64,000 nt of DNA from Rhodoferax lithotrophicus (GCF_019973615.1 NZ_AP024238.1:3121989-3185988), one strand, 5' to 3'. Positions 52,996 through 63,549 are shown, numbered from the stretch's first letter. Numbers and translations: made by a program. Notes: generated from the sequence alone by a model not told the origin.

Positions 52996-54156
52996 TGTAA
53001 GCCGGGAGGCCTGTTGCTGGTAAATCAAGGCCTGCTGCCGGGCCAGTTCAGACCACAGATGTACCTGGGCAAAACGCAAGCCAGCGGCTTGTAAAGCGGC
53101 CGCCATGGCGGGTTGGCGCACGATCTGCTCAAGCGCCCCGGCCAGTGCGGTGGCATCCTGCGGATCAGCCAGCACCAGCGCATCCCGTCCTGGCTGCAAC
53201 ACACCAGCAATTCCGCAATACTTTTCCCCACTCACCACCACCGGCAAACCATGTGCCATGGCCTCTAGCACCACCATGGCAAAGGTGTCTTCCAGCGTCG
53301 GGTGGGCCAGACAGTCGGCAGCCTGGTAAGCTGGGGTCACATCGGGCAAGGAGCCCAGAAAATGCACCCGCTGCGCCACACCCGCTGCGGCCGCCTGCGC
53401 CTTGAACTGCGGCACGTGCGTCGGGTTGCCCACCACCGCCAAAAAGCAGGATGGCGGCAACTTTGACAAGGCTTGAATCAACGTGCCCAAGCCTTTTTTG
53501 CGATAGTCATTGCCAACAAACAAAATGCCAAAACCTAGCGCGGGCAGGCCCAGCCGGACTCTGGCCTGCGCTTTTTCTGCCGCAGTGGCTGGCCCAAACA
53601 CACGCTCCACCCCCGGCGTGACCACCTGGAACCCCGCCTGGCTGGCCGGGTAAGCCTGTCGCATCTGCGGCACCAGCGCCTGTGAAGCCAGCACAATGGC
53701 ACGGGGGGGGTGCAGGGCAAAACGACTGCGCTCCAACGCCAGATACACCAGCAGGCGCGGACTGGTGACGATCTTCAACCAGCGCAAGGCCAGCCGCCAG
53801 CCCGTCAAACCCTGCAGCAGGTTGTACTTGATCGGCAACACATGCACCGTCTGCACGTTGCCGTGCCAAGTGTTCTCATGCGAATGCACCACGTCAAAAC
53901 CCCGGCGTGTCGCCCACCAGGTGGCCGTGGCGTACCACAGCTGATTAACCCAGCGTGGCCGCTTGAAGGCTTGCGACACCCGGTGGTATGTCACCCCCGG
54001 CCAGTGGTGATCGATGTGCTGGGCGAACACATGGATCTCATGCTGCGCCGCCAACTGCTCCACCAAGGCGATTGAATAACGCTCGGCCCCGCCGCCGGTG
54101 GACGAAAACTGGCGGTTCAGCACCGCAATACGCAAGCGTGGCAGCGGCTCACTCAT
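52993..54156 (-). CDS. Glycosyltransferase family 4 (WaaG-like)
   Basis: 387 aa, GT-B fold. The opening RIAVLNRQFSSTGGGAERYSIAL and the donor site HPTLEDTFAMVVLEAMAHGLPVVVSG are close to the LPS core glucosyltransferase I group. ATG overlaps the deacetylase stop by 4 bp, so both are co-translated. Likely adds a core sugar on the cytoplasmic face. Confidence 0.85.
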   Translation of the reverse strand: MSEPLPRLRIAVLNRQFSSTGGGAERYSIALVEQLAAQHEIHVFAQHIDHHWPGVTYHRVSQAFKRPRWVNQLWYATATWWATRRGFDVVHSHENTWHGNVQTVHVLPIKYNLLQGLTGWRLALRWLKIVTSPRLLVYLALERSRFALHPPRAIVLASQALVPQMRQAYPASQAGFQVVTPGVERVFGPATAAEKAQARVRLGLPALGFGILFVGNDYRKKGLGTLIQALSKLPPSCFLAVVGNPTHVPQFKAQAAAAGVAQRVHFLGSLPDVTPAYQAADCLAHPTLEDTFAMVVLEAMAHGLPVVVSGEKYCGIAGVLQPGRDALVLADPQDATALAGALEQIVRQPAMAAALQAAGLRFAQVHLWSELARQQALIYQQQASRLT

Positions 54157-54908
54157 GCGCTGCGCCGATCTTCATAGCGCGTGGCCAGCTTGAGCCAGAA
54201 CACGGGCAAAGTGGTCGAACGCAACACCGGCACCCGTGGCAATTGCCACAGATCGGCCCCATGACAGACCCGGCTACGCTGGGTCGTGGTCACCGTCTGG
54301 AAACCGGCTTGCCTGGCTATCTGCACATGCTCTGGCCGGTACTGGCCATAAGGGTAGCAAAAGTGCTCTACCGCTTGATAAACATGCGCAGACAGCTCTG
54401 ATTTTGAGAGCAAAATTTCATCCTCTGCCAACGCAGACTCGCAGGTACTCAGGTTCACGTGGTGGCGGGTGTGGGCCCCCACCTCTTGTCCGCCTGCCAC
54501 CCATTGGCGCAACTGGATGACATCCATCAGCGCGGTTTGGGCTACCCCTTGTGCGGCATCCCACACATTGGTTTGTCCAAGCTGTTGACTGACGCAGTAG
54601 CAGGTGGAAGAAAACCCATGTAGCTGCAACACTGGCAGCGCATGGGTCAAGTTGTTCAGGTAGCCATCATCAAAGGTGATGCCGACCACCTTGCCGACTT
54701 TGTCGCCACGCAAATACGGCAGCAAAGCCGTCATCGACAAGCCCTGGTAGCCCAGCCAGGCCAGCAGACGCATTTGCCGGGCAAACGCCTGTGGTGACAC
54801 GTAAAGACTTCTGAACGCGGCCCCCTTGGGTGGTGCGGCATCAATCTGGTGATACACCAGGATCGGGATTGGCAGCGCGTTATGGCAAATGTCTTGGAGC
54901 ATCAGCAC
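54153..54908 (-). CDS. Polysaccharide deacetylase family protein (NodB-like)
   Basis: 251 aa. NodB motif 1 is TFDDGYLNN (catalytic and metal Asp), motif 2 is HTRHHVNLS (metal His pair), and HFCYPYGQY further on. No signal peptide is apparent, so a cytoplasmic or membrane-associated deacetylase of a lipid-linked sugar or glycan is likely. It lies 6 bp after rng on the same strand. Repeat copy I coincides with the segment just before CYPYG. Confidence 0.85.
   Translation of the reverse strand: MLMLQDICHNALPIPILVYHQIDAAPPKGAAFRSLYVSPQAFARQMRLLAWLGYQGLSMTALLPYLRGDKVGKVVGITFDDGYLNNLTHALPVLQLHGFSSTCYCVSQQLGQTNVWDAAQGVAQTALMDVIQLRQWVAGGQEVGAHTRHHVNLSTCESALAEDEILLSKSELSAHVYQAVEHFCYPYGQYRPEHVQIARQAGFQTVTTTQRSRVCHGADLWQLPRVPVLRSTTLPVFWLKLATRYEDRRSA
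54355..54412 (-). repeat. 58-bp dispersed repeat, copy I (inside deacetylase gene, sense)
   Basis: GCTCTCAAAATCA-GAGCT-GTCTGCGC...CAAGCGGTAGAG fits the family spacing with more mismatches than copies A-F. It encodes SKSELSAHVYQAVEHF. Chance resemblance is possible because the protein here also follows family consensus. Confidence 0.5.
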
Positions 54909-54914
54909 CCTGCT

Positions 54915-56390
54915 CTACAACAACACAATGTCGTACTGTTCCTGCCCCATAGCCGCTTCACTTTGCAGTGACACCGGCTTGCCGATGAACTCGGACAAGC
55001 CCGCCAAATGCTGGCTTTCTTCGTCCAGAAACAGCTCGATCACCTTGGGCGAGGCCACCACCCGGAACTCTTTCGGGTTGAACTGGCGTGCTTCTCGCAG
55101 GATTTCACGCAAGATGTCGTAAGCCACACTGCGCGGGGTTTTGACGATGCCTTTGCCCTCACACAGCGGGCAGGGTTCGCACAGCATGTGCGCCAGCGAT
55201 TCGCGGGTGCGTTTGCGCGTCATCTCCACCAGCCCGAGCTGGGAAAAACCGCCGCACATGGTTTTGACGCGATCCCGCGCCAGCTGTTTGCGAATCTCGG
55301 TCAACACCGCATCACGGTGCTCCGGCGGGGTCATGTCGATGAAATCGACAATGATGATGCCCCCCAGGTTGCGCAAGCGCAGTTGCCGGGCAATGGCTTG
55401 CGCGGCTTCCAGGTTGGTCTTGAAAATGGTGTCGTCAAAATTGCGCGCACCCACGTAACCACCGGTATTCACATCAAAGGTGGTCAGCGCCTCGGTCTGA
55501 TCCACAATCAGGTAACCGCCCGACTTCAGCTCGACCCGCCGACCCAGTGCCTTGGCAATTTCTTCGTCAATGGCAAACAGGTCAAAAATCGGCCGCTCAC
55601 CTTTGTAGTGCACCAGTTTTTGGGCTGCCGCAGGCATGAATTCCTGGCAAAAAGCCTGCATCACGGCAAACTGCTCTTGCGAATCCACCTTGATGAACTG
55701 GGTGTGCTCGGTACTCAAATCGCGCAGCACGCGCTGCAGCAGACTCAAATCCTGGTGCAGCAAAGACTTTGGCACCAGCTTGGTGGCGGCCTCGCGGATG
55801 CGCTTCCAGGCCTTGCGCAGGTAGGCCACGTCATCAGCCAGCTCTTGCTCGGTAGCATCTTCGCCATTGGTGCGCAAAATAAAACCGCCGCCTTGATCCG
55901 CCACCAAAGCCTGCAAATGTGCGCGCAAAGCATCCCGTTGCGCTTGCGGTATTTTTTGTGACACCCCGATGTGGTCATCCTGCGGCAAAAACACCAGCAT
56001 ACGTCCGGCAATGCTGATCTGGGTGGACAAGCGTGCACCCTTGGTGCCAATCGGGTCCTTGATCACCTGCACCACCAGGCTCTGGCCTTCAAACACCTGT
56101 TTTTCAATCGGTATCTGGGTCGCCTGATTACGCGCAGCAGAAATGGTCTCGCCCTCGGCAGGCGGATGCCAGACATCTGCCACATGCAAAAATGCGGCCC
56201 GCTCCAGGCCAATATCGATAAACGCCGATTGCATCCCCGGCAACACCCGGGCCACTTTGCCCAGATACACGTTGCCCACCAGCCCACGCTCCAGCGTGCG
56301 CTCGACATGCAACTCTTGCAACACGCCGTTTTCCACCACCGCCACGCGGGTCTCCTGTGGTGACCAGTTGATCAAAATGTCTTCCTGCAT
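54915..56390 (-). CDS. rng: Ribonuclease G
   Basis: 491 aa. S1-like domain near residues 35-130 (NVYLGKVARVLPGMQSAFID), the RNase E/G catalytic core with IIVDFIDM and NTGGYVG (Mg-binding Asp in FDVNTG), and the Zn-link CPLCEGKG (C-E-P-C-P-L-C). Length is right for RNase G without the RNase E scaffold. It processes 16S rRNA 5' ends and mRNAs. Last gene of the yebC-to-rng run, though 79 bp with repeat copy F separates it from maf. Confidence 0.95.
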   Translation of the reverse strand: MQEDILINWSPQETRVAVVENGVLQELHVERTLERGLVGNVYLGKVARVLPGMQSAFIDIGLERAAFLHVADVWHPPAEGETISAARNQATQIPIEKQVFEGQSLVVQVIKDPIGTKGARLSTQISIAGRMLVFLPQDDHIGVSQKIPQAQRDALRAHLQALVADQGGGFILRTNGEDATEQELADDVAYLRKAWKRIREAATKLVPKSLLHQDLSLLQRVLRDLSTEHTQFIKVDSQEQFAVMQAFCQEFMPAAAQKLVHYKGERPIFDLFAIDEEIAKALGRRVELKSGGYLIVDQTEALTTFDVNTGGYVGARNFDDTIFKTNLEAAQAIARQLRLRNLGGIIIVDFIDMTPPEHRDAVLTEIRKQLARDRVKTMCGGFSQLGLVEMTRKRTRESLAHMLCEPCPLCEGKGIVKTPRSVAYDILREILREARQFNPKEFRVVASPKVIELFLDEESQHLAGLSEFIGKPVSLQSEAAMGQEQYDIVLL

Positions 56391-56400
56391 ATTTTTTATA

Positions 56401-56458
56401 TCAAAATTTGACCTCTAGCGCCCATCCACCAAGCCTAAATAGCTATTAAATTAATAGC
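56401..56458 (-). repeat. 58-bp dispersed repeat, copy F (between maf and rng)
   Basis: GCTATTAATTTAA-TAGCT-ATTTAGGC...GGGCGCTAGAGGTC on the minus strand. It occupies most of the 79-bp gap before rng and contains the palindromic AGCTATTAAATTAATAGCT, which can form a hairpin in the transcript. Confidence 0.8.
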
Positions 56459-56469
56459 TACGCATCACA

Positions 56470-57072
56470 TTAACCATCCCAGCCCAACTGACGCAACAGC
56501 TGTGCAGTCTCAAACATGGGCAGGCCCATGATGCCCGAATAACTTCCACTCAAGTGTGAAATATACGCGGCCGCCCGCCCTTGCACGCCATACGCACCGG
56601 CCTTGCCCATCGGCTCGCCGGTCGCCACATAAGCGGTGATTTGTGGAGTGCTCATGGGTGCAAACGTCACCCGGGAAATCGACACATCCTGCACACGGAC
56701 ATCTGCCGTGCCCAGCGCCACGGCGGTCAGCACACGGTGCGTATGGCCTGACAGCTTGCGCAAGATCTGCTCGGCATCGGCCGCATCAGCGGGTTTGCCC
56801 AAAATCTCACGGCCCAACGCCACCGTGGTGTCGGAGCACAACACCGGCGCAGCCGCTAGACCCAGACGCTGCAACCGCGCCAAGGCTGCATCCAGCTTGA
56901 GTTGGGTGACACGCTGCACATAAGCCAGCGGGGTTTCACGCGGCAAAACCACCTCCAGCGCTTCGGCATCTTCATGCGGCTCAGGTAGCAGCAGCTCATA
57001 GGCCACACCCAACTGCTCCAGCAATTGCCTGCGCCGTGGGCTTTGCGAGGCCAGGTAAACAAATTTTTTCAT
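56470..57072 (-). CDS. maf: Maf-like nucleotide pyrophosphatase
   Basis: 200 aa from ATG 57072 (the natural Maf start, [19 protein letters not shown]; upstream codons run into rlmH). It has SDTTVALG and the [10 protein letters not shown] segment. The SPRR motif fits the dTTP/UTP pyrophosphatase subgroup (YhdE-like), a house-cleaning enzyme linked to septum formation. 10 bp after rlmH. Confidence 0.92.
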   Translation of the reverse strand: MKKFVYLASQSPRRRQLLEQLGVAYELLLPEPHEDAEALEVVLPRETPLAYVQRVTQLKLDAALARLQRLGLAAAPVLCSDTTVALGREILGKPADAADAEQILRKLSGHTHRVLTAVALGTADVRVQDVSISRVTFAPMSTPQITAYVATGEPMGKAGAYGVQGRAAAYISHLSGSYSGIMGLPMFETAQLLRQLGWDG

Positions 57073-57082
57073 ACCCAGTGGC

Positions 57083-57550
57083 TTATTCACGGTGATACGG
57101 GTGGTTGGCATTGATCGACCAGGCACGGTAAAGCTGCTCAATCAGCAACACCCGCACCATGGCATGCGGCAGGGTCAGGTCAGACAGGCGAATACGCTCA
57201 TGCGCGGCCTGCTTGAAGGCCGGGTCCAGGCCATCCGGGCCTCCAATCACCAGCGCCACATCGTCACCACTGAGTTGCCAGTCTTTGAGCTTGCCCGCCA
57301 ACGCCATGGTGGTGAGGGTGCTGCCACGCTCATCCAGGGCCACCACGCGGCAGCCCTTAGGGATGGCGGCCTCAATGCGGCTGCGCTCAGCGGCATACAA
57401 GGTTTCCAGTGACTTGGAGGCGCGTGGCTCGGTTTTGACGGCCTTGAGTTCGACCTTGAGTTCAAACGGGAAGCGTTTGGCGTAATCGTCCCAGGCGGTT
57501 TGTGCCCAATCGGGCACACGCTGACCGACCGCAACAATCAGCAGCCGCAC
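57083..57550 (-). CDS. rlmH: 23S rRNA pseudouridine-1915 N3-methyltransferase RlmH
   Basis: 155 aa, SPOUT fold: [15 protein letters not shown] at the start, [11 protein letters not shown] for the SAM knot and [18 protein letters not shown] at the end. Methylates pseudouridine 1915 of 23S rRNA. 2 bp after rsfS, the usual pair. Confidence 0.97.
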   Translation of the reverse strand: MRLLIVAVGQRVPDWAQTAWDDYAKRFPFELKVELKAVKTEPRASKSLETLYAAERSRIEAAIPKGCRVVALDERGSTLTTMALAGKLKDWQLSGDDVALVIGGPDGLDPAFKQAAHERIRLSDLTLPHAMVRVLLIEQLYRAWSINANHPYHRE

Positions 57551-57552
57551 GG

Positions 57553-58410
57553 TCAGGCTTTGCGCACGGGCGCTTTTTTGGCGGGAGCCTTGCTGGCAGT
57601 TTTCTTGGCCGCCGCTTTTTTGGCAGCGGGTTTGCCAGGGGCGTTCACCACCAGGGTTTTGATGCGGGGTTTGGCCACCGCTTTGTCTGTCGCCGGGGTG
57701 CCGGCCACAGCCGTGGCACTGCGCGCCTTGGCCGGTGATTTGGCGGCCGCTTTCTTGGCTGCAGCCGCCTCTGCCAGCGCGGCTTTTTGCAGCTGCGCCT
57801 TGGACGGGAAAGCCTCTTCCACACCTTTTTTGGCGGCACTGGAACGGCGTAGGCTGGCGGCGGGTTTGGCGGCTTCTTTGGCCGCCACACTGGCCTTCAC
57901 CAGCTTGGCTTCTGCCGCCACAACCGGTTTGGCCGCGCCCAGTTTCAGGCGCACCGGCTTGTCACCCCATAGCTCTTCCAGGTTGTAATAGGTGCGGATA
58001 TTAGGTTGCATCACATGCAACACGGCTTGGCCGCAGTCCACAATGATCCATTCGCCGTTGGCTTCGCCTTCCATGCGCGGCTTGGGAAACCCGGCTTCAC
58101 GCACCGCATCCAGCACGCTGAACGCCAGTGCCTTGGTTTGCCGGTTGGAGGTACCGCTGGCCACGATAACCCGTTCAAACAGGGAAGACAGGTGTTCGGT
58201 ATCAAACACCACAATGTCTTGAGCCTTGACATCTTCAAGCCCGTCCACAATGGCACGTTGGAGTTTTTGCACGTCTTTTTTGACCGCCGTGCTGGAGGTC
58301 GTTGGGGCGACCACTTTGGCAGCGGGCTTAACGGCAGGTTTGGCCGTGGATTTGGCTGCTGCTTTGGCAGACGATTTGGCGGCGGGTTTGGCAGAAGTTT
58401 GGGTAGTCAT
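57553..58410 (-). CDS. rsfS: Ribosomal silencing factor RsfS with long Lys/Ala-rich tails
   Basis: 285 aa from ATG 58410. The RsfS core is residues ~45-160 ([53 protein letters not shown]). It binds L14 and blocks subunit joining in starvation. Typical RsfS is ~105-120 aa; here an N-terminal ~40-residue Ala/Lys tail and a C-terminal ~125-residue histone-H1-like tail ([14 protein letters not shown]) more than double it. Stop/start with nadD overlaps by one base (TGATG). Confidence 0.93.
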   Translation of the reverse strand: MTTQTSAKPAAKSSAKAAAKSTAKPAVKPAAKVVAPTTSSTAVKKDVQKLQRAIVDGLEDVKAQDIVVFDTEHLSSLFERVIVASGTSNRQTKALAFSVLDAVREAGFPKPRMEGEANGEWIIVDCGQAVLHVMQPNIRTYYNLEELWGDKPVRLKLGAAKPVVAAEAKLVKASVAAKEAAKPAASLRRSSAAKKGVEEAFPSKAQLQKAALAEAAAAKKAAAKSPAKARSATAVAGTPATDKAVAKPRIKTLVVNAPGKPAAKKAAAKKTASKAPAKKAPVRKA

Positions 58411-59024
58411 CAATTCGATTGGTAAAGGTGGTGGTCGGCAATATAACGTGCAACGGCTTCAGACACCAGCGTATTTGCGGGTTGCCCGGCTATAAAGGAT
58501 GCGCGGATCTGGGTGGCACTCAGCGGCATGGCGGGCATGTTCAAGTGCAAAAACCGCTGGGGAAACATTTTCTCAGCTTCAAACAAGGTGCTGACCCTTG
58601 TTGAATCTGCGCGAAAAGCTACACATATTGTAGCAAGTTGCAAAATCCCCTGCCATTCACGCCAGGTAGTCAAGGCTGCAGCCTGGTCACCGCCCATGAT
58701 CAGAAACAATTCAGCCTCTGGCTCTGATGCGGCAACTACACGCAAAGTGTCCATGGTGTAGCTCGGGCCAATACGATCAATTTCTTGGGAGTCTACCGTT
58801 ACCTGAGGCCAATCGGCAAAGGCCAGCCGGGTCATGGCCAGCCGATGTGAGGCAGGTGTTAATTCACGCGGTTTGTGCCAGGCCTGCCCGGTCGGAATCA
58901 CGACCAAACGATCCAGAGCCAGCTCTGAAATCGCTGTTTTGACCAAGGCCTCATGGGCCCGGTGGGGTGGGTCAAACGCCCCACCAAAGAGTCCGATGCG
59001 CTGACGTTTGATCAACGCTGGCAT
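58410..59024 (-). CDS. nadD: Nicotinate-nucleotide adenylyltransferase NadD
   Basis: 204 aa from ATG 59024 (the TTG 9 bases upstream is less likely). GLFGGAFDPPHRAH holds the adenylyltransferase HxGH-type motif and LSATQIR the ISSTxIR motif. Makes deamido-NAD in NAD synthesis. One-base TGATG overlaps on both sides with hemF and rsfS. Repeat copy G coincides with codons for TICVAFRADSTRV. Confidence 0.95.
   Translation of the reverse strand: MPALIKRQRIGLFGGAFDPPHRAHEALVKTAISELALDRLVVIPTGQAWHKPRELTPASHRLAMTRLAFADWPQVTVDSQEIDRIGPSYTMDTLRVVAASEPEAELFLIMGGDQAAALTTWREWQGILQLATICVAFRADSTRVSTLFEAEKMFPQRFLHLNMPAMPLSATQIRASFIAGQPANTLVSEAVARYIADHHLYQSN
58577..58634 (-). repeat. 58-bp dispersed repeat, copy G (inside nadD, sense)
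   Basis: GCTACAATATGTG-TAGCT-TTTCGCGC...CAAGGGTCAGCACC; matches the family in both boxes at the usual spacing (one base shorter after the second box). Sense orientation in nadD. Confidence 0.55.
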
Positions 59025-59947
59025 CAGACCCAATCCCGGCGCACCAGAAATTGGCTGTACAGCTCGGCCTCAGGGGTGTCTGGCTCTGGCACTTGTTGAT
59101 AGGCCCAACTCGCCAGCGGCGGCATGGACAACAGAATCGACTCACTACGCCCACCCGACTGCAGGCCAAAGTGGGTGCCGCGATCCCACACCAGGTTAAA
59201 TTCCACATAACGACCCCGGCGGTAGAGCTGGAACGCACGTTCACGTTCACCATAAGGTGTGTCTTTGCGGCGCAACACAATGGGCAAATAGGCGTTCAGG
59301 AACGCATCGCCCACCGACTGCATCATGGCCAGGTTTTGCTCAGAGCCAAGCTCCGAAAAATCGTCAAAAAACACGCCCCCCACACCACGCTGCTCATTGC
59401 GGTGTTTCAGAAAAAAATACTCGTCACACCAGGTTTTGAAGCGCGGGTATTTGTCGTCGCCAAACGGCTGCAACGCGGCTTTGCAACTGCGGTGGAAATG
59501 CTCCGCATCACCTTCAAAGCCGTAATAGGGGGTCAGATCCATGCCACCGCCAAACCAGCAGACATCGCGACCATCCGCAGCCTTGGCTGAAATCATGCGC
59601 ACATTCATGTGCACCGTGGGCACATAGGGGTTGCGCGGGTGAAACACCAAAGACACGCCCATGGCCTCAAATGGCGCACCGGACAGTTCCGGGCGGTGTT
59701 GCGTGGCCGAGGGTGGCAGTTTGGGGCCGGTCACATGCGAGAAGCCACAGCCCGCACGCTCAAACACCGCACCGCCTTCCAGAATCTGGGTGATGCCACA
59801 GCCCTGCAATGTTTCACCGGCCGATTTCTCCCAGGGGTCGGTCAAGAACGGGGTGCCATCCAATTCGGCCACCGCCGTGGTGATACGCGCCTGCAAACCG
59901 CGCAGATAAGCACTCACCTGCTGCACGGGCGTGTCCAGCGTGCTCAT
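59024..59947 (-). CDS. hemF: Oxygen-dependent coproporphyrinogen III oxidase HemF
   Basis: 307 aa. Signature [22 protein letters not shown] and [20 protein letters not shown] are those of the aerobic HemF. Decarboxylates coproporphyrinogen III with O2 in heme synthesis, which agrees with a respiratory life style. ATG overlaps the purD stop by 4 bp. Confidence 0.98.
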   Translation of the reverse strand: MSTLDTPVQQVSAYLRGLQARITTAVAELDGTPFLTDPWEKSAGETLQGCGITQILEGGAVFERAGCGFSHVTGPKLPPSATQHRPELSGAPFEAMGVSLVFHPRNPYVPTVHMNVRMISAKAADGRDVCWFGGGMDLTPYYGFEGDAEHFHRSCKAALQPFGDDKYPRFKTWCDEYFFLKHRNEQRGVGGVFFDDFSELGSEQNLAMMQSVGDAFLNAYLPIVLRRKDTPYGERERAFQLYRRGRYVEFNLVWDRGTHFGLQSGGRSESILLSMPPLASWAYQQVPEPDTPEAELYSQFLVRRDWV

Positions 59948-61245
59948 GCCGTAGCGCTCTTGATGGCGCGGTAGCCAATGTCGGTGCGGTATTGCATGCC
60001 GTCAAACCCAATGCCGGCGCTCACTTCATAAGCCCGCTGCTGAGCCAGGCGCACGCTGTCGGCCAGCACTGTCACACACAGCACGCGCCCACCCGAAGTG
60101 AGCAATTGACCGTCTTGAAGAGTGGTTCCGGCATGGAACACACAGGCATCTTCGGCTTCTTTGGGGATGCCAGTGATGACATCCCCTTTGCGCGGATGGG
60201 CCGGGTAACCATGCGCCGCCAGCACCACACCCATGGCGGTGCGGCGATCCCATTGCAGTTCCACCTGATCGAGCTTACCGTGCGGACCCGGCTCAGTGGC
60301 CGCCAGCATCACGTCCACCAGATCGGTTTTCAGGCGCATCATGATCGGCTGTGTTTCGGGGTCACCCATGCGGCAGTTGAATTCCAGCGTTTTCGGCTTG
60401 CCCTGGGCATCAATCATCAAACCGGCGTACAGAAAGCCGGTAAACGGTATGCCATCTTTTTCCATGCCCCGCACGGTCGGCAGGATGATGTCGCGCATGG
60501 CGCGGGCATGCACATCCGGCGTAACCACCGGAGCGGGTGAATACGCACCCATGCCGCCAGTATTGGGGCCAAGGTCACCGGTTTGCAGGCGTTTGTGATC
60601 CTGGCTGGTGGCCAGCGGCAAGACATTTTTGCCATCGACCATGACGATAAAGCTGGCTTCTTCACCTTGCAGGAATTCTTCAATCACCACCCGTGCCCCA
60701 CCCTCGTTGTGGCTCACACCCAGGGTGTTGTCCACCAGCATGAAGTCCACCGCTTCATGGGCCTCGGCCACGGTCATGGCCACCACCACGCCTTTGCCAG
60801 CGGCCAGGCCGTCGGCCTTGACCACGATAGGTGCGCCTTTCTGGTCGATGTAGGCATGAGCCAAAGTGGGGTCGGTGAAGGTTTCGTATTCCGCTGTGGG
60901 AATGCCGTGGCGCTTCATGAAGGCCTTGGAAAAGGCTTTGGAACTTTCCAGTTGCGCAGCAGCCTGGGTCGGGCCAAAGATACGCAGGCCGTGTTTGCGA
61001 AACTCGTCGACCACCCCCGCAGCCAAAGGGACTTCGGGGCCGACCACGGTGAGGGCTATTTTTTGCGCCACCGCCCACTGAGCCAGAGCGTGCACATCGG
61101 TGCTGCTCACATTTTCAAAACGTGAATCTGCAGCAGTGCCGCCATTGCCTGGAGCCACGTAGATTTTGTGGGTTTTGGGCGACTGGGCCAGTTTCCAGGC
61201 CAGTGCATGTTCGCGGCCACCGCCACCAATAACAAGTATCTTCAT
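59944..61245 (-). CDS. purD: Phosphoribosylamine-glycine ligase PurD
   Basis: 433 aa, ATP-grasp: [19 protein letters not shown] at the N-terminus, the central [12 protein letters not shown] and [17 protein letters not shown], and [17 protein letters not shown] at the metal site. Second step committed to purine synthesis. 4-bp overlaps with yebC and hemF. Confidence 0.98.
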   Translation of the reverse strand: MKILVIGGGGREHALAWKLAQSPKTHKIYVAPGNGGTAADSRFENVSSTDVHALAQWAVAQKIALTVVGPEVPLAAGVVDEFRKHGLRIFGPTQAAAQLESSKAFSKAFMKRHGIPTAEYETFTDPTLAHAYIDQKGAPIVVKADGLAAGKGVVVAMTVAEAHEAVDFMLVDNTLGVSHNEGGARVVIEEFLQGEEASFIVMVDGKNVLPLATSQDHKRLQTGDLGPNTGGMGAYSPAPVVTPDVHARAMRDIILPTVRGMEKDGIPFTGFLYAGLMIDAQGKPKTLEFNCRMGDPETQPIMMRLKTDLVDVMLAATEPGPHGKLDQVELQWDRRTAMGVVLAAHGYPAHPRKGDVITGIPKEAEDACVFHAGTTLQDGQLLTSGGRVLCVTVLADSVRLAQQRAYEVSAGIGFDGMQYRTDIGYRAIKSATA

Positions 61246-61976
61246 AGTGCGTCGGTGTCCAGTTCTGCGTTGTGATAGATCTCCTGCACATCGTCCAGGT
61301 CTTCCAATGCATCCAACAGTTTTTGCATACGCACGGCATCATCACCGGTGACTTCAATCGGGTTTTCAGCGCGCATGGTGACTTGGGCATCATCAGGGGT
61401 CAGTCCAGCGGCTTCCAGGGCATTTTTGACGGCTTCAAAATCAGCCACCGAGGTAATCACTTCGAGTGCGCCGTCATCATCACTGATGACATCGTCCGCG
61501 CCAGCCTCCAGGGCCACTTCCATCACCTTGTCTTCACTTTGACCAGGGGCAAAAATGATCTGACCGCAGTGTTTGAACTGGAACGCCACCGAGCCTTCAG
61601 TGCCCATGTTGCCGCCAAATTTGGAGAAGGCATGGCGAACCTCGGCCACGGTACGCACCTTGTTGTCGGTCATGGTGTCGACAATGATGGCGGCCCCACC
61701 AATGCCGTAACCTTCGTAACGAATTTCTTCGTAGCTGATGCCATCAAGCGACCCGGTGGCCTTGTCAATGTTGTACTTGATGCGGTCGGCCGGCATGTTG
61801 GCCGCCTTGGCCCGGTCAATGGCCAGCCGCAAGCGCGGGTTGGTTGACAAATCACCGCCACCGGCACGTGCAGCCACCGTGATTTCTCGGATGATGCGCG
61901 TCCAGATCTTGCCGCGCTTTTCGTCCTGACGGCCTTTGCGGTGCTGAATATTGGCCCATTTACTGTGTCCTGCCAC
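61242..61976 (-). CDS. yebC: YebC/PmpR-family protein
   Basis: 244 aa, [22 protein letters not shown] start and full-length YebC domains. Named as a transcriptional regulator; recent work on the family links it to translation of Pro-rich stretches. It heads the eight-gene minus-strand operon and is divergent from the HerA-like gene across 58 bp. Confidence 0.95.
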   Translation of the reverse strand: MAGHSKWANIQHRKGRQDEKRGKIWTRIIREITVAARAGGGDLSTNPRLRLAIDRAKAANMPADRIKYNIDKATGSLDGISYEEIRYEGYGIGGAAIIVDTMTDNKVRTVAEVRHAFSKFGGNMGTEGSVAFQFKHCGQIIFAPGQSEDKVMEVALEAGADDVISDDDGALEVITSVADFEAVKNALEAAGLTPDDAQVTMRAENPIEVTGDDAVRMQKLLDALEDLDDVQEIYHNAELDTDAL

Positions 61977-62034
61977 GGGAAATCCTTTAAAAATTCGTTA
62001 CGCTATTGGCCCAATTGTACTTTTTGAGCTTGAC

Positions 62035-63549
62035 ATGCCAGATCCCATCCTGATTGCCCAGAACGGCCAGACCCAGTGCATGCTGTACCCCGACAAAGCC
62101 AACCGCCACGGCCTGATCACCGGGGCGACCGGCACAGGCAAGACTATTACCCTGCAAACCATGGCCGAGGGTTTCTCGCGCCTGGGTGTACCGGTGTTCA
62201 TGGCTGATATCAAGGGTGATCTGACAGGTCTTTCACAAGCCGGAGTTTCTACACCAAAACTTACCAAAGTGCTTGCAGAACATGCGCTAGCAGCTCCTGA
62301 ATTTGTAGCATTCCCAAGCACCTTGTGGGACGTGTTTGGGGAACAGGGCCACCCGGTACGCGCCACGGTGAGCGACTTGGGGCCATTGCTGCTGGCGCGT
62401 ATGCTCAACCTGAATGAGACCCAGGCGGGCGTGCTGCAACTGGTGTTCAAGATTGCCGATGATGACGGCCTGTTGATTCTGGACATGAAAGACCTGCGCG
62501 CCATGTGCCAGCATGTGGGCGACAACGCCAGCAGCTACACCACCGAATACGGCAACATCAGCGCCGCCAGCATTGGGGCCATCCAGCGTGGCCTGATGCA
62601 AATCGAACAACAAGGCGGTGACAAATTCTTTGGCGAGCCGATGCTCAATATCGACGACCTGATGCAAACCGACAGCAACGGCCATGGCATGGTGAATATC
62701 TTGGCCGCAGACAAGCTGATGGCTTCGCCCCGGCTGTACAGCACCTTCTTGTTGTGGTTGCTAAGTGAACTGTTCGAGAACCTGCCCGAAGTGGGTGACT
62801 TGGACAAACCCAAACTGGTGTTCTTTTTTGACGAGGCCCACCTGCTGTTTGCGGATGCACCCAAGGTGTTGATCGAGCGCATTGAACTGGTGGTGCGACT
62901 GGTGCGCTCCAAGGGCGTGGGGGTGTACTTTGTGACGCAAAACCCGCTGGACATCCCAGACACCGTGCTGGCACAACTGGGTAACCGGGTGCAACATGCG
63001 TTACGGGCCTTTACTCCACGTGATCAGAAAGCCGTCAAGAGTGCTGCCGACACCATGCGGCCCAACCCACCCCTGGATATCGGTGCGGCTATCACAGAAC
63101 TAGGCGTGGGCGAGGCGTTGATCAGCTTTCTGGACGAAAAGGGCCGCCCCTGCCCGACCGAACGTGTCTACGTGTTGCCACCAGCCAGTCAAATTGGGCC
63201 AATCACACCAGCGCAACGGCAAACCTTGCTGAGTGAATCCATAGTCGCCGGGGTATATGAGAAACATCTGGATCGCGATTCAGCCTTTGAAAAACTTAAG
63301 GGCCGCACGGTTGAGCGTGCCCAAACAGCAGAATCTACATCAGACCAGACCACGCAAGTCTCAAGCACCGGCGGCGGTTTGCTTGACAGTTTAGGCTCCG
63401 GTCTAGGCAGCCTTTTGGGTGGCGGTGGCGGACGACGGGCATCAGCAGGTGAGCAACTCCTCAAAAGTGCCGCCAGCTCCATTGGCCGAGAAGTAGGCCG
63501 TCAGATCATCCGCGGCGTTCTGGGCGGCATTTTTGGTGGGAAACGCTAA
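62035..63549 (+). CDS. HerA/DUF853-family ATPase (YjgR-like)
   Basis: 504 aa from ATG 62035. P-loop [13 protein letters not shown], Walker [13 protein letters not shown] and [25 protein letters not shown] are typical of DUF853/YjgR. The C-terminus is a Gly/Ser-rich low-complexity tail ([23 protein letters not shown]). Role unknown; related to HerA-type DNA translocases. Repeat copy H coincides with codons 72-91. Confidence 0.9.
   Translation: MPDPILIAQNGQTQCMLYPDKANRHGLITGATGTGKTITLQTMAEGFSRLGVPVFMADIKGDLTGLSQAGVSTPKLTKVLAEHALAAPEFVAFPSTLWDVFGEQGHPVRATVSDLGPLLLARMLNLNETQAGVLQLVFKIADDDGLLILDMKDLRAMCQHVGDNASSYTTEYGNISAASIGAIQRGLMQIEQQGGDKFFGEPMLNIDDLMQTDSNGHGMVNILAADKLMASPRLYSTFLLWLLSELFENLPEVGDLDKPKLVFFFDEAHLLFADAPKVLIERIELVVRLVRSKGVGVYFVTQNPLDIPDTVLAQLGNRVQHALRAFTPRDQKAVKSAADTMRPNPPLDIGAAITELGVGEALISFLDEKGRPCPTERVYVLPPASQIGPITPAQRQTLLSESIVAGVYEKHLDRDSAFEKLKGRTVERAQTAESTSDQTTQVSSTGGGLLDSLGSGLGSLLGGGGGRRASAGEQLLKSAASSIGREVGRQIIRGVLGGIFGGKR
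62252..62309 (-). repeat. 58-bp dispersed repeat, copy H (inside HerA-like gene, antisense)
   Basis: GCTACAAATTCAG-GAGCT-GCTAGCGC is a good match; the second half (CAAGCACTTTGGTAA) is weak. The encoded ALAAPEFVA falls in the same register as copies B, C and D. Confidence 0.45.

Noticed and set aside
55008..55961. 317-codon open frame opposite rng
   Set aside because: Antisense shadow of the well-conserved rng frame.
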